Below the pieces are notes generated by a model. It searched no databases. It had not been told where the DNA came from and saw only the letters and a program-made list of their open reading frames with translations. A stretch of DNA of 64,000 bases from positions 44,726,409-44,790,408 of the forward strand of contig CM035151.1 in the NCBI GenBank assembly GCA_020205615.1, given 5' to 3'. A program made the translations under genes and the position numbers. This document shows, piece after piece, positions 1 to 9,539 of this stretch (within the stretch, counting starts at the first letter, position 1; each line of letters begins with the position of its first letter). The DNA comes from Panax quinquefolius. Taxonomy: Eukaryota > Streptophyta > Magnoliopsida > Apiales > Araliaceae.

Positions 1-229
1 TTGTTAACATGATACTGCTTTGTAGAGTAAAATTAAAGAATGCTCAGAAGAATATTTCCATGAAAAAATATTGGATGAAGCGCAAATATCAAGGATATTC
101 CACTAATTTCATGGAGTATAGAAGCCAAAGCTTTAACCAACTGAGTATAATAGAATATATGAAACTGCAAATGGATTTTTGCCCGCCATGCGGTAATCCA
201 CGTAGACAGATCATTTCCATAATTTAATA

Positions 230-775
230 AGGAATGAATACGAAGGATCATTCACCATGCATGTGGTAATCCACATGGGCGACTTATTCCAACGAATAAT
301 AAAGAATGGAATAACATGAAGAATTCATCATTCATGCGATAGATCGCATGCATGTGTTATTCCAAATGTAATAATAAAGAATGGAACTAGGTCATGCGTA
401 ATCCGTACAGACAGGATATTCTAACATAATAATAAAGAATGGAACCAGGTCATGCGTAATCCGCACTGATAGGATATTCCAACAGAATAATAAGGAATGG
501 AACCAGGTCATACGTAATCCGCACTGACAGGATATTCCAACAGAATAATAAAGAATGGAACCAGGTCATGCGTAATCCGCACTGAAAGGATATTCCAACA
601 GAATAATAAAGAATGGAATATCAACAGAATTCACCTGGCATGCGATATACCACACAGACAGGTTATTCCAACAGAATAATAAAGAATGGAATAACAGAAG
701 AATTTCACCATGTATACGGTACTTCGCATAAACAAGGTTATTTTAACATGATGATAAAGAATGGAATAACAATAG
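230..775 (-). repeat. Tandem array of about 60-70 bp units in the transcribed part of the LTR
   Basis: About eight units. On the minus strand each reads TTCCATTCTTTATTATTCTG then TTGGAATA, followed by a variable spacer with CGCATG. Outer units carry arms GTTATTCCA and TGGAATAAC (perfect inverted repeat, about 15-nt loop); inner units carry GGTTCCA. The array lies about 180 bp downstream of the TATA box, so it would be in the transcript. Related arrays occur in most other LTRs here. Confidence 0.85.
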
Positions 776-954
776 CTCTCTTTATGAATATGAAAGAAAT
801 AATACCCCTTACGAGTACAACAAATAATATCCCTTACCTTAGAAAAACTAAATACTGGAGTAGTGAAGTAGCAGAATACTTTTCTTCTTGCTCTCTATAG
901 TTTCTCTCTCTAGAGTTTCAGTGAATTCATAAGAAATAATGAAGGAATACGCTT

Positions 955-963
955 CTATTTATA
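955..963 (-). promoter_or_regulatory. LTR TATA box
   Basis: TATAAATAG on the minus strand, followed by AAGC as in the other LTRs of this family. The same sequence recurs at the matching place in every LTR of the window, so it is the probable start of retrotransposon transcription. Confidence 0.75.
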
Positions 964-992
964 GAAGAACTGAAAGTAGTTCTTGGTCTTAA

Positions 993-1172
993 TGAAGGGT
1001 CAAAATGACTCTTGGTAATATTGAAGAGACAACTACTATTTGTGAAGGGGCAATTAACTCTTGGAACACCGAAGAGACAAGTAACTCTTGGAAAACCGTA
1101 GGGACAAGTAACTCTTGAAAAACCGAAGAGACAAATAACTCTTGGAAAACTGAAGAGACAAGTTACTATTAA
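993..1172 (-). repeat. 27-bp minisatellite just upstream of the LTR TATA box
   Basis: Units starting at 1044, 1071, 1098, 1125 and 1152 are exactly 27 bp apart, with two more degenerate ones at 993 and 1023. The plus-strand core is GAAGAGACAAGTAACTCTTG. It begins about 30 bp upstream of the TATA box. I do not find it in the other LTRs of this window. Confidence 0.85.
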
Positions 1173-1299
1173 AACTTTAAACCAACGATCCATATTGATT
1201 TACTATTATAATTTCAACCAATTGTCTAAAATATTATCGCATCTTCTCATGGAATAATATTGTACTCAAAAATGATTTGGACCGAAAAGAAATATATTT

Positions 1300-1470
1300 T
1301 TTGGGTGAATAGTACTTCGGAAATAGTACCCCGTGAATAGTACCCCGACACGAAAAGTGTCCCAAATACCCGAGTGAACAATACTAGAGTGAATAGTAAT
1401 CGGGTAAATAGTAACTCGTGAATAGTACTCCGACACGAAAAGTGCCCCGAATACCCGATTGGTCAATATA
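1300..1470. repeat. Short GTGAATAGTA minisatellite
   Basis: Repeats of about 12-16 bp built on GTGAATAGTAACTC or GTGAATAGTACCCC, interspersed with two copies of GACACGAAAAGTG. Here they are upstream of the TATA box. Related runs occur at 15650-15700, 30465-30615, 48410-48480, 53960-54130 and 60560-60725. Confidence 0.7.
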
Positions 1471-2265
1471 ACCTTCAGACATCAATTATTATCGAAATAA
1501 ATATCGATTTCTACTAACACTAATAATTCTCACACAATGGAACTATCAATTTTATCTTTAATCAACACGAACTTATTCATCATTAATTTTATAATTCACA
1601 ATATTTAACAATCAGGTCGTTCCCAGGAAAGAGGGGGCTTTCCGATAAGGATTTCTCCTTATTGGCGCGCAATTAGGTGACCAAACCTCTCCTTGACAGA
1701 ACTTCTAGATATTTCCAATATTTCAAATAATAATATGAATAACTTTGTCGTCTCAATTATTGATTTAATAATATATCATATTATGCGAGATGATCTTTGT
1801 GACAATAATTGAATCAATAATATGAGAGATATGATCGCGAGAATTATCGTAGCAATAATTGAGTATAACCGAGTGACTTCTTACGTAAGTATCGATAATC
1901 AATACCGCAAGTGTACTACTTAACCACCCAGACATCGCATTTCTTTACTTTTACTCTAGGGTAGTTCAACAATTTTAACGGTAACACCTCCGCCGTTATT
2001 TTTTTATAAAGATAATTACGCCGTTTTCTAACTACGACAATATTTCCGTTATGGGGTCCACTTAATGATTGTGGCGTCGTGCATGAATATTCCTTGTTAA
2101 AACGAATATTCCCAGAGCCAATCGAATATTATATAACCACTTGTTTACTTTGCAAAATTTATAAATATTACCCACAACTATAACATTATATCAAATCCAC
2201 ACCATAATATTTAAAAAATATTTCGAGAAAATTAAATCTTTATTCATAAAATTTGGGGTTTCACA

Positions 2266-2365
2266 TCCGGGTAATTGGTTTGTGAAAAATTTTAAAATCT
2301 GATTTTATTTTGCTTCCGCTATTTTTGCAATTTGATTGCTACTTTGATTTTTACAAAACCTTACA
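2266..2365 (+). repeat. 3' end of a Ty1/copia LTR (copia-1 5' LTR, truncated)
   Basis: About 100 bp nearly identical to the last 100 bp of the complete copia LTR ending at 41891. It ends CCTTACA directly before the primer-binding site. The rest of this LTR would lie left of the gypsy LTR at 1-2265, outside the window. Confidence 0.85.
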
Positions 2366-2366
2366 A

Positions 2367-2379
2367 TGGTATCAGAGCC
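2367..2379 (+). other. Primer-binding site of copia-1
   Basis: TGGTATCAGAGCC, complementary to the 3' end of plant initiator methionine tRNA, one base after the LTR end. It primes minus-strand DNA synthesis and fixes the LTR/internal boundary. Confidence 0.92.
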
Positions 2380-2654
2380 AAACTTTATGCGAATTATTAA
2401 TTATTTATGATTTCATATATGTATGAGTATGTATTTTGAATAATTTATTGGGCATTTTTTTTGTTGTATAAAATTATTATTTTTGAAAAAGACAAAACAT
2501 TATCGAAACCTGTTTTTAAAACGGTTTTTGATTTTGTTAAGTCCGTAACTGACTTTATTTTTCAAAAACGAATCATGATTCCTTCGGTAATAGTATTATA
2601 TATTTATATGTATGATATTGGAGATATCCTGCATGTTAATAAATAATGAGTCGA

Positions 2655-2655
<1 letters not shown>

Positions 2656-2698
<43 letters not shown>
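2656..2698. repeat. (TA)n microsatellite
   Basis: Uninterrupted TA dinucleotides in the copia-1 leader; copia-2 has TA runs at about 42362-42384 and 42438-42483. Confidence 0.95.
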
Positions 2699-2700
<2 letters not shown>

Positions 2701-3384
2701 TTATATTATATATTTATATATATAATATTAAGTAATAGTTTTATAATTAAAATAAAGAGTTTATTTTAATCTTGAAATTGAATTTCATGTAACTTAAAAA
2801 ATTGCCCATTAAATGATATATATATATGGAATGATTTTAATTCATTAAGATGAATATTTTATTTATTGATACATATGATGATATGTATAATAATAAATGG
2901 GATTGATTATGGACTATCACCAAACGTGATTGGATTTATTTTGGTTGGATGTTTGAATGAATGAGTTTTATTAAATGGGGTTCATGTATCTAAATCTTTT
3001 CTAGTTTTCTTCTTGATGTAAATTCTATCTCTCTCCTATCTACTTTCCCTTGACCGCTGATCAATGTTTCTATTTAAATTAAATAGTTTATGTAATAGGA
3101 TTAGTTAGAATTTTTTTTTTGAAGAATCGGCGATCAAGGAGCAAGGAGAGTTCGAAGACCCGTTTGTATTGGAGTCCGGGTTTAAATGTAATAGTTATAT
3201 TTAAATGTTTATTCTTGCACCTTAGGATTTGACCTTTTGGTTCACTTAGTGGCTCTAGTGAACCAAACTAGAATAAAAAGTCCATAATCAATCCGGGTAG
3301 AATATAGTATTTTATATGTGCATGCTAGTATTATATATATTATATATTATGCAAACATGATTCGCATGTTTAATAATATGACGC

Positions 3385-3385
<1 letters not shown>

Positions 3386-3426
<41 letters not shown>
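3386..3426. repeat. (TA)n microsatellite
   Basis: TA run flanked by GACGCG and TTGCATGC. The copia-2 leader has a longer run at the same place (43131-43180), so it was present in the ancestor and has changed length. Confidence 0.95.
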
Positions 3427-3429
<3 letters not shown>

Positions 3430-3454
3430 CATGCTATTAAACAAGATGAGAAAA

Positions 3455-3720
3455 ATAATAACAAATCCTCAAAGTTTTTATAGAGTATTAAATATTTAAT
3501 ATGAACGTCGAACGCTTTAATAATAACAAATCCTCAAAGTTTTTATTTAATATTTAATATTTAATATTTAATATGAACGTAGAACATTTAATAATAGAGT
3601 ATTAAATATTTAATAATAACAAATCCCTCAAAGTTTTTATAGCGTTCAAAGATATTTAGAATATCGAACGTCGCCTTCTAGCATGATAAAATTAATAGAG
3701 TATTAAATATTTAATATGAG
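3455..3720 (+). repeat. Local tandem repeat in the copia-1 leader
   Basis: The phrase AATAACAAATCCTCAAAG appears three times (near 3457, 3522 and 3615), interleaved with TATTAAATATTTAATATGA and ACGTCGAACG phrases. The copia-2 leader has the first phrase only once (about 43211), so this is an expansion specific to copia-1. Confidence 0.8.
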
Positions 3721-3748
3721 TTTATTGTGTCACCACAAGGTAAGTATT
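3713..3748 (+). other. Leader hairpin 1 (TTGTG-TCAC-CACAA core)
   Basis: Inner stem TTGTG (3725-3729) and CACAA (3734-3738) around loop TCAC. An outer stem AATAT (3713-3717) with GTATT (3744-3748) closes with one wobble pair; copia-2 has a fully paired AATAT/ATATT at the same place (43324-43328 and 43355-43359). Confidence 0.6.
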
Positions 3749-3801
3749 AAGTATTTAAGATGTTAATTTATCACATTTGATGCTTATAAAGAAAATTGAA
3801 C

Positions 3802-3837
3802 AATATTGTTTTCTTGTGTCACAACAAGGACAATATT
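3802..3837 (+). other. Leader hairpin 2 with covarying outer stem
   Basis: Outer stem AATATTGT (3802-3809) with ACAATATT (3830-3837); inner stem CTTGT (3813-3817) with ACAAG (3824-3828). In copia-2 the outer stem is AATATTAT with ATAATATT, a G-C to A-T compensatory change. Confidence 0.65.
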
Positions 3838-3989
3838 TTTCTTTTTTGAATATATGGAAGTGCTAGGTTGGACTTAATTTAGATAATTTTGATTCGGATG
3901 TTCCACCACTTGATCAAAATAATCTAAGAGGCAAAACATAAGGAATTACATGATGATGTAATTGACAAGGAGTTGTCTACCTATTTATT

Positions 3990-4027
3990 TATATATAGTT
4001 TGTTGTGTCACCACAAGGCTATATATA
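3990..4027 (+). other. Leader hairpin 3
   Basis: Outer stem TATATATAG (3990-3998) with CTATATATA (4019-4027); inner stem TTGTG (4003-4007) with CACAA (4012-4016) and loop TCAC. In copia-2 the homologous hairpin is split at its loop by a gypsy LTR fragment (about 44157-44232). Confidence 0.6.
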
Positions 4028-4217
4028 TTTGAAATGGGATCCTTATTATCACTAGCAAAAACTTTAATTAGATTTTGCCGAACTATATAAATAAGGGTAA
4101 TATAGTTTGAAAAAAATAGTGGGAGATACCAATATAAAATAAGACCTAATTTATTTTGGTAATTAATTAAATAAATGTTTGCTAAAATATTGTCTTTTTA
4201 CATGCGTAATTTTGAAA

Positions 4218-4944
4218 ATGTCACATTCACTAATTTCAACATGTAGCATACTTGATGCTAACAAACCTAATTTAATAGAATTATACTGACTGGTTAAGGA
4301 ATTTGAGAATTGTTCTCACTGTTGAAAAGATTTCTTATGTCCTAAATTCGCCCGTACCTGCAAAAGTTGCAGAGACAGCCTCTAAGGAAGAGATTGCTAC
4401 TTTTAAAAAGTGGCAAGATGATGCATCTGTGGCTCAATGCATTACGCTCGCATCCATGAGTAATGAGCTTCAACATCAGCATGAAACCATGGATGCTTCT
4501 ACTATGCTACTACACCTTTAAGAGTTGTATGGTGAGCAAAGTAGGACCGCTAGATATGAAATATCTAAGGAGCTCTTCCAATCTCGGATGACCGAGGGTA
4601 CTACCGTTAAGACTCATGTCTTAAAGATGATCAATCTGATTGAACGTCTTGGACAGCTTGGGTTCATCATGGATGGGGAGTTGAGTCAAGATATAGTCTT
4701 GCAGTCACTCCCAGACACCTTCTCATAATTTGTTGTGAATTTTCACATGAATAAGTTAGATGTCAGCTTGCCTAAATTACTTAACATGTTGAAAACTGCT
4801 GAAGGTCACTTCCCATCCAAGAAGAACCATGTCTTACTGGTGGATGATTCTTCCGAGAAAAGGAAGAGGCCCATGGTATCTTCTGAAAAGAAGAAATCCA
4901 AGAAGGCTAAGGGAAAGACGAAAGTGAAGGATCAAAAGAAACCT
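4218..4944 (+). pseudogene. gag: copia-1 gag, 5' part (broken)
   Basis: Nucleocapsid precursor of a Ty1/copia element. The probable start is the ATG at 4218 (MSHSLIS). After a frameshift near 4285 the protein runs through DWLRNLRIVLTVEKISYVLN, a typical copia-gag (UBN2-type) opening, then ELYGEQSRTARYEISKELF and a lysine-rich stretch. Stops: a TAA near 4519 and TAA at 4726-4728 in place of a glutamine codon; the second is shared with copia-2 (44954-44956). The gene is cut at 4944 by the gypsy LTR and continues at 33725, where AACCT is repeated as target duplication. Copia-2 has the uninterrupted sequence at about 45168-45180. A dead gene copy. Confidence 0.85.
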
Positions 4945-6129
4945 TGTAAGACCTCAACTTTTTGAATAAAGATTAAATTTTCTCAAAATATATTTTTGAA
5001 TATTATGGTGCGGATTTGATATAATGTTATAGTTATGGGTAATATTTACAAATTTTGCAAAGTACACAAGTTGTTATATAATATTCGATTTGGTGGGGAA
5101 TATTCGTTTTAACGAGGAATATTCGCACAACAAGCACAATCATTGGTGGACCCCACAACGGAATTATTGTCGGATTGAGAAAACGATAAAATACTTTATG
5201 AAAATAACGGTGGAAGTTTTACTGTTAACCTGTTGAACTACCCTAGTAGTAAAAGTACGATGTCTGGCGTGGTTCCATAGTAGCACACACGGTATTGATT
5301 ATTGATGCTTACGTGAGAAGTCACTCAGTATACTCAATTATTGCTATAGTAATTGCTGCATCATATCTATCATATTATGGATTCAATTATTGTCAATATC
5401 ATCTGCATAAAATGTTTTTTATTAAATCAATAATTGAGACGACAAAGTTAATCATATTATTAAATTGCAATATTTACAATGTCTAGAAGTTACGTCAAGG
5501 AGAGGTTTGGTCACCTAATTGCGTGCGACTATAGGAGAGAAATCCTTATTGGAAAGCCCCCTCTTTCTTGGGAACGACCTGGTTAATAAATATTGTGAGT
5601 TATAATATTAATGATGAATGTTATTAAAATTGAAGTTGTGTTCGGAGTTGAATTTGGAGACGCGGACGTGATATTTGAGTCCGGAGCGATGAAATTAGTA
5701 AAAATAGTCTATAAACACAAAATTTTCTAGAATTCACTATTTGGTCAAAAAGTCAATAGTTGACTTTTTTGGGAAAAGTCAAACTTTGAAATTTCAAAAT
5801 TTATATTTTTGATAAAAATGGTTTCATTGTGTTGGAATTATTTGTGTTAGTGAAAATCCACAATTATTTCGATAATAATTGATGTGCGGAGGTTATATTG
5901 ACGATCGAATATTTAACTTGGATAAATGAGCAATTGATTGCTATTATTTCACATGATTATAACTATTGATTCACATAATTTACTATTGAATCACATTATT
6001 TACTATTAGGGGAGGTGGTGCAAGTTTGATAATACTTCCATGACTAAATTATAAATGAAAGAAAAGTTGGAGGTATTGTACTGTAATTTTCGAGCCCCAA
6101 AACGTGCAATTATCGAAACTATATTTTCC

Positions 6130-6138
6130 TATAAATAG
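6130..6138 (+). promoter_or_regulatory. LTR TATA box
   Basis: TATAAATAG followed by AAGCTCATTC, as in the other LTRs of this family. Confidence 0.75.
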
Positions 6139-6299
6139 AAGCTCATTCTTCCTTCATTTCTCACAAATTCACAAAAGCTTTAGAATGATTATTATAGAGA
6201 GAAATTATAGAAAGAAGAAGAAAGTCTACTACCTCACTATTCCAAAGATCCGCTTTTCTAAAGGTAGGGAGTATTATTTCTTTCTTATCCATGAAGAGA

Positions 6300-6700
6300 A
6301 CTTCATTATTCCATTCTTTATTCTTCATTGGAATAACTTTGTATACGCTGCTACCCTATAATTGGTAAAATTCTTACATTGTTCCATTCTTTATCATTCT
6401 ATTGGAACATCCTGTGCATCGTTCTCTACGCCGACTGGTTCCATCTTTATTATTACATTGGAATATCACATGCATGCGTTTCTGGCGGGACTTGATTCCG
6501 CCTTTATTATTCCATTGGAATATCATGCATGCAATGCGCTTTTCGCCGGACTGATTAAAATTTTTATTATTCTGTTGGAATATCCTCTGCGTGCGTTTCT
6601 GGCGGGACTGATTCCGTTATTTATTATTCTATTGGAATAACTTGCCTGTACGGTCTATCGCATGCCTGGTGATTTCTTTTGTTATTCCATTCCTTATTAT
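6300..6700 (+). repeat. Tandem array downstream of TATA
   Basis: About six or seven units of 60-70 bp on the theme TTCCATTCTTTATTATTCTG-TTGGAATA. The unit at 6370-6402 has arms TGTTCCA and TGGAACA, while the one before it has TTATTCCA and TGGAATAA, so both arm types are self-complementary. Confidence 0.85.
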
Positions 6701-7742
6701 ACTCAGTTGGTTAAAGTTTTGAATTCTATACTCCATGGAATTAGTGGAATATCCTTGATATTTTCGCTTCATCCGGTATCTTTTCATGGAAATATTCTTC
6801 TGAGCATTTTTGAATTTTACTCTACAAAGCAGTATCATGTTGACAATTTAGACGTTATTAGTTCCTGGATAAATTAATTCTTGAACTTGTTTTATTGAAT
6901 TCTTATATCATTGTCATCATCCTCATGTTTATATTTTGTTGAAAGTCATATGTGGCCTGTAGTGCATAAATGGATTTGGTATGATTATGACCAAGGATTA
7001 TTCGGTGTAATCATGACCGTAATATTACAAATGATGTGGAAAAAGTCCTCATTGGCCCGTAGAGCATTGATGGACAGTTGTTGACATGATCATGACCATT
7101 ATTGAATACACAAATATTCTTGACCCGTAGTGCATGGATAATTGTGGTCGTGATACTAAAGAATATCCTTGGCCGTAGTGCAGGGGTGATTCAATGATGT
7201 GGATTATTTATTAAAATTTGAGTCCCAAATGATAAAAGTGATGAAAAACCTTTTAAATCATAAAAGATAGTAGATTTTATTCTCTACTTGACTCTTTTAA
7301 TGGATTACTTGTTCCGCTGCAGTTAAACTTGATGGTTGTTATATTGTATCAGTTTAACAACATTTGAAGGCTAATGATAATATATTCTCGCATTATCTTA
7401 GTCATAATATTTCCTCTTGGGCTAGTTGAGCTCACCCTTTTACTTTTATTGTTCTCTTGAGAAATGAGAACGTAGCGAGGACTAGTCGAGGGAACGGAGT
7501 GACGGACGGATGATAGCATTAGTAGTCCTCACTATTCTGTGAAATAGTATAATAATAATTGTAATAAGGACTCCTTTTGAGTTTGTATAATCTCTAGTAG
7601 ACCATATTTGTATTCAAACTCACAGTTTATGTTTTGTCGTATTGTACACGACAGTTGTATTATTATGTTGTATTTGAATTTAGGTACCATGTAAGTGGCG
7701 ACCCAAGATGGGTGACGTATACCTAATTTTGGGGGCATCAGT

Positions 7743-7757
7743 TGGTATCAAAGCTTA
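7743..7757 (+). other. Gypsy-I primer-binding site
   Basis: TGGTATCAAAGCTTA, a tRNA-Met type primer site two bases after the LTR end. The other gypsy copies have TGGTATCGAGCTTA, so G to A and other drift is visible. Confidence 0.85.
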
Positions 7758-7926
7758 GGGATATGATCCCTGGCTAAGATGTGAGACTAGAACTAGGAGG
7801 GGAGAGATTTTAATTCCTTCGCTAGTATGACCTACCTAAGTTTATTTGGTATTTAATTGGTCAGTCAGAGTGTAGGGATAATATGTTTCATGTCAATTAA
7901 CTCTTGTTTTGTGGCAGTATTTGAAA

Positions 7927-9050
7927 ATGGCATCCGAGAATATTGAGAACGTCAATGGAGCACAGGAGACTGTTGAGTCTTCACAGATCAATAACCAGGA
8001 CAATGTGCATCAGGAAGGTGACAATCCTCATGCAAACAACAACACTGACCAAATGATGAACTATGGAATGTTCCGAGGCTTCATGCAATTCATACAACAT
8101 CAGGCGAGAGCGGCTCCTGTCCAAAATGCAGGTGGAAGCACTGGCAACTCTCGAACGGTCATCGCCAAACAGTTCAAGGAGCTGGGACCACCAGAGTTTA
8201 TTGGAGAGCCAAAACCACTTAAGGCGGAAGCATGGATAAAGCAGATAACCAAGATATTTGATGTCTTGGGATGCTCCGAGGAACAAAAGGTTTCCTTCGG
8301 CACCTTTATGTTGCATGAAGAGGCAGATTACTGGTGGGAATATGTAAAACGTACCCAACCTGACACACTCAAGATGTCTTGGGAGAAGTTCCAAGAGCTG
8401 TTCAATAATAAATACTTTCCCGAAAGTATTCGTCACATGAAGGAGGTGGAGTTTATCAAGTTGGAACAAAACAATATAACCGTGTCGCAATACGAGGCTA
8501 AATTTGTGGAGTTATCCTAGTTTGCATCCCATTTGGTTGATAATGAGGAGCGAATGACCCGAATGTTTTTAAGAGGTTTGAAACCGGAGATACGACAATA
8601 TCTTATTTCTTATAAACTGTGTTTGTATTCAGATGTTGTAAATAGGGCTCAGTTGTTGGAGCGCGATAACGAGTCAACGCAACCAAGAGAAAGCGGTGAT
8701 AGAATGAAAATACCAAAGGGTAACTTGATCATCGGCTTGGTGACAACAAACGTGGAGGAATCAACATGCCGAAATGGTAACCACTTCGGTGGTAATCATA
8801 GCCAAGACAATAAAAATGGACATTTCAAGAAAAGGAGATTCAACAATGATGGAAAGACGTCAGCACCAGCACCCTTTGTTAAGAAAGGAGAACGACTACC
8901 TATCATATGCTTCAAATGCGGAGGGAGGACACATCACCAAAGCTAGCGATCTTGCCGTCAAAGCATGTTATAATTGTGGAAGAGAAGGTCACTTAGTTCG
9001 ATTTTGTTGTTCACCGAAGACAAATTCAGCTAGAATGGAGGCACCAAAGG
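7927..9050 (+). pseudogene. gag: Gypsy-I gag (broken)
   Basis: Gag of a Ty3/gypsy element. The chosen start is the ATG at 7927 (MASENIENVNG), because gypsy-III has the same ATGGCATCCGAAAAT start at 19203. A glutamine/asparagine-rich N-terminus is followed by the Retrotrans_gag core (PPEFIGEPKPLKAEAWIKQI, YWWEYVKR, FNNKYFPESIR, FLRGLKPEIRQYL). An in-frame TAG at 8518-8520 and a frameshift between about 8770 and 8950 break it. Two zinc knuckles follow: the first (near 8908-8943) has lost its last cysteine, the second (8966-9007, CYNCGREGHLVRFC) is an intact CX2CX4HX4C. Inactive. Confidence 0.88.
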
Positions 9051-9059
9051 CCGTCCCAG

Positions 9060-9448
9060 AAAAGTCAAAGCCGGTAGTGCAAGGGAGAGCATTTGTTGTG
9101 ACCTCCCAGAAAGCAAGGAACTCGAACGAGGTTATCATGGGTAAGCTTATCATAAACTCTAGTGAAGTCTATACCTTATTTGATATCGGTTCTACCCATT
9201 CTTTTATTTCTCCTACTTGCGCTCAACGTTTAAATTTGACTCCGGAGAAATTAGACTTTGACTTATCTGTTGAAACTCCATTAGGAGAAACCTTCATTAC
9301 ATCCACTGTTTATAAGTCTTGTTTGATTCAAATCGGTAACCGCACGTTACCTATCGATCTTATTTCCTTAAAAATACTTGCATTTGATGTGATTCTAGGG
9401 ATTGATTGGTTAACTACTCATCATGCTAAAATTGATTGTTTTAAATAA
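9060..9448 (+). pseudogene. pro: Gypsy-I aspartic protease domain
   Basis: Retroviral-type aspartic protease that would process the polyprotein. In frame with the second zinc knuckle: a conserved approach (VIMGKLIINSSEVYTL) leads to the catalytic triplet at 9182-9190, which reads D-I-G instead of D-T/S-G, followed by STHSFIS, and later the hydrophobic DVILGIDWLTTHHAKIDC typical of gypsy proteases. The isoleucine should abolish or weaken activity. The gypsy-II copy shares DIG while gypsy-III keeps DTG. The frame closes at 9448. Confidence 0.85.
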
Positions 9449-9539
9449 GGTTGTTAGCTTTCATATTCCTAATAAACCTATTATCGCGAATTCAAGCGAC
9501 CAAACTATTAAAATCAATCATGGTCATCTCAAGCCATAA

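Larger units (their letters stand above)
1..2265 (-). repeat. Ty3/gypsy LTR, minus strand, cut by the window start
   Basis: Read on the minus strand, this begins TGTGAAACCCC at 2265 and carries the landmarks of the window's long-LTR gypsy family: a conserved block with GCGCGCAATTAGGTGACC (about 1660-1690), a TATA box, then a tandem array downstream of it. The LTR 3' end lies left of the window. It interrupts the copia LTR: the sequence right of 2265 (TCCGGGTAATTGG) continues exactly as in the uninterrupted copia LTR near 41792. The first five bases after it, TCCGG (2266-2270), are the expected target duplication, but the partner is outside the window. Solo LTR or the end of a full element cannot be decided. 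Confidence 0.85.
2380..4217 (+). other. copia-1 untranslated leader between PBS and gag
   Basis: About 1.8 kb without coding potential. It is very AT-rich, with two (TA)n runs (2656-2698 and 3386-3426), a local tandem repeat (3455-3720) and three hairpins sharing a TTGTGTCACCACAAGG core. It aligns along its length with the copia-2 leader (41906-44447), which shows that it belongs to the element. Coding hints inside it, such as the stretch at 2461-2646, repeat in copia-2 but resemble no known domain. Confidence 0.75.
4945..7740 (+). repeat. Gypsy-I 5' LTR
   Basis: Starts TGTAAGACCTC after AACCT (4940-4944) and ends GGGGGCATCA just before a tRNA-Met primer site. About 2.8 kb. Order: AT-rich U3 with a TTACGTGA box near 5309, the GGTCACCTAATTGCGTGC block near 5508, TATA box at 6130, a tandem array at about 6300-6700, repeated GGCCCGTAGTGCAT motifs (6950-7190), then the block GGGCTAGTTGAGCTCACCC near 7421. 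It is homologous throughout to 13435-14568 plus 32103-33724. Long LTRs of this size fit the Tekay-type chromoviruses; the lineage is an inference. Confidence 0.9.

Noticed and set aside
2367..2379. Possible tRNA gene fragment
   Set aside because: The match is only the primer-binding site complementary to the tRNA 3' end, placed correctly next to an LTR; no cloverleaf or A/B boxes.
3386..3426. TA runs as an origin or matrix-attachment signal
   Set aside because: They are ordinary microsatellites whose length differs between copia-1 and copia-2; no other supporting feature.
6300..6700. Regularly spaced repeats resembling a CRISPR array
   Set aside because: Units vary in sequence and length, spacers are related to each other, the array recurs in each LTR at the same place, and the DNA is clearly plant.
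7981..8490. 169-codon minus-strand open frame opposite gypsy-I gag
   Set aside because: It is a shadow of the gag coding strand; the gag domain is on the plus strand and the antisense peptide has no recognisable feature.
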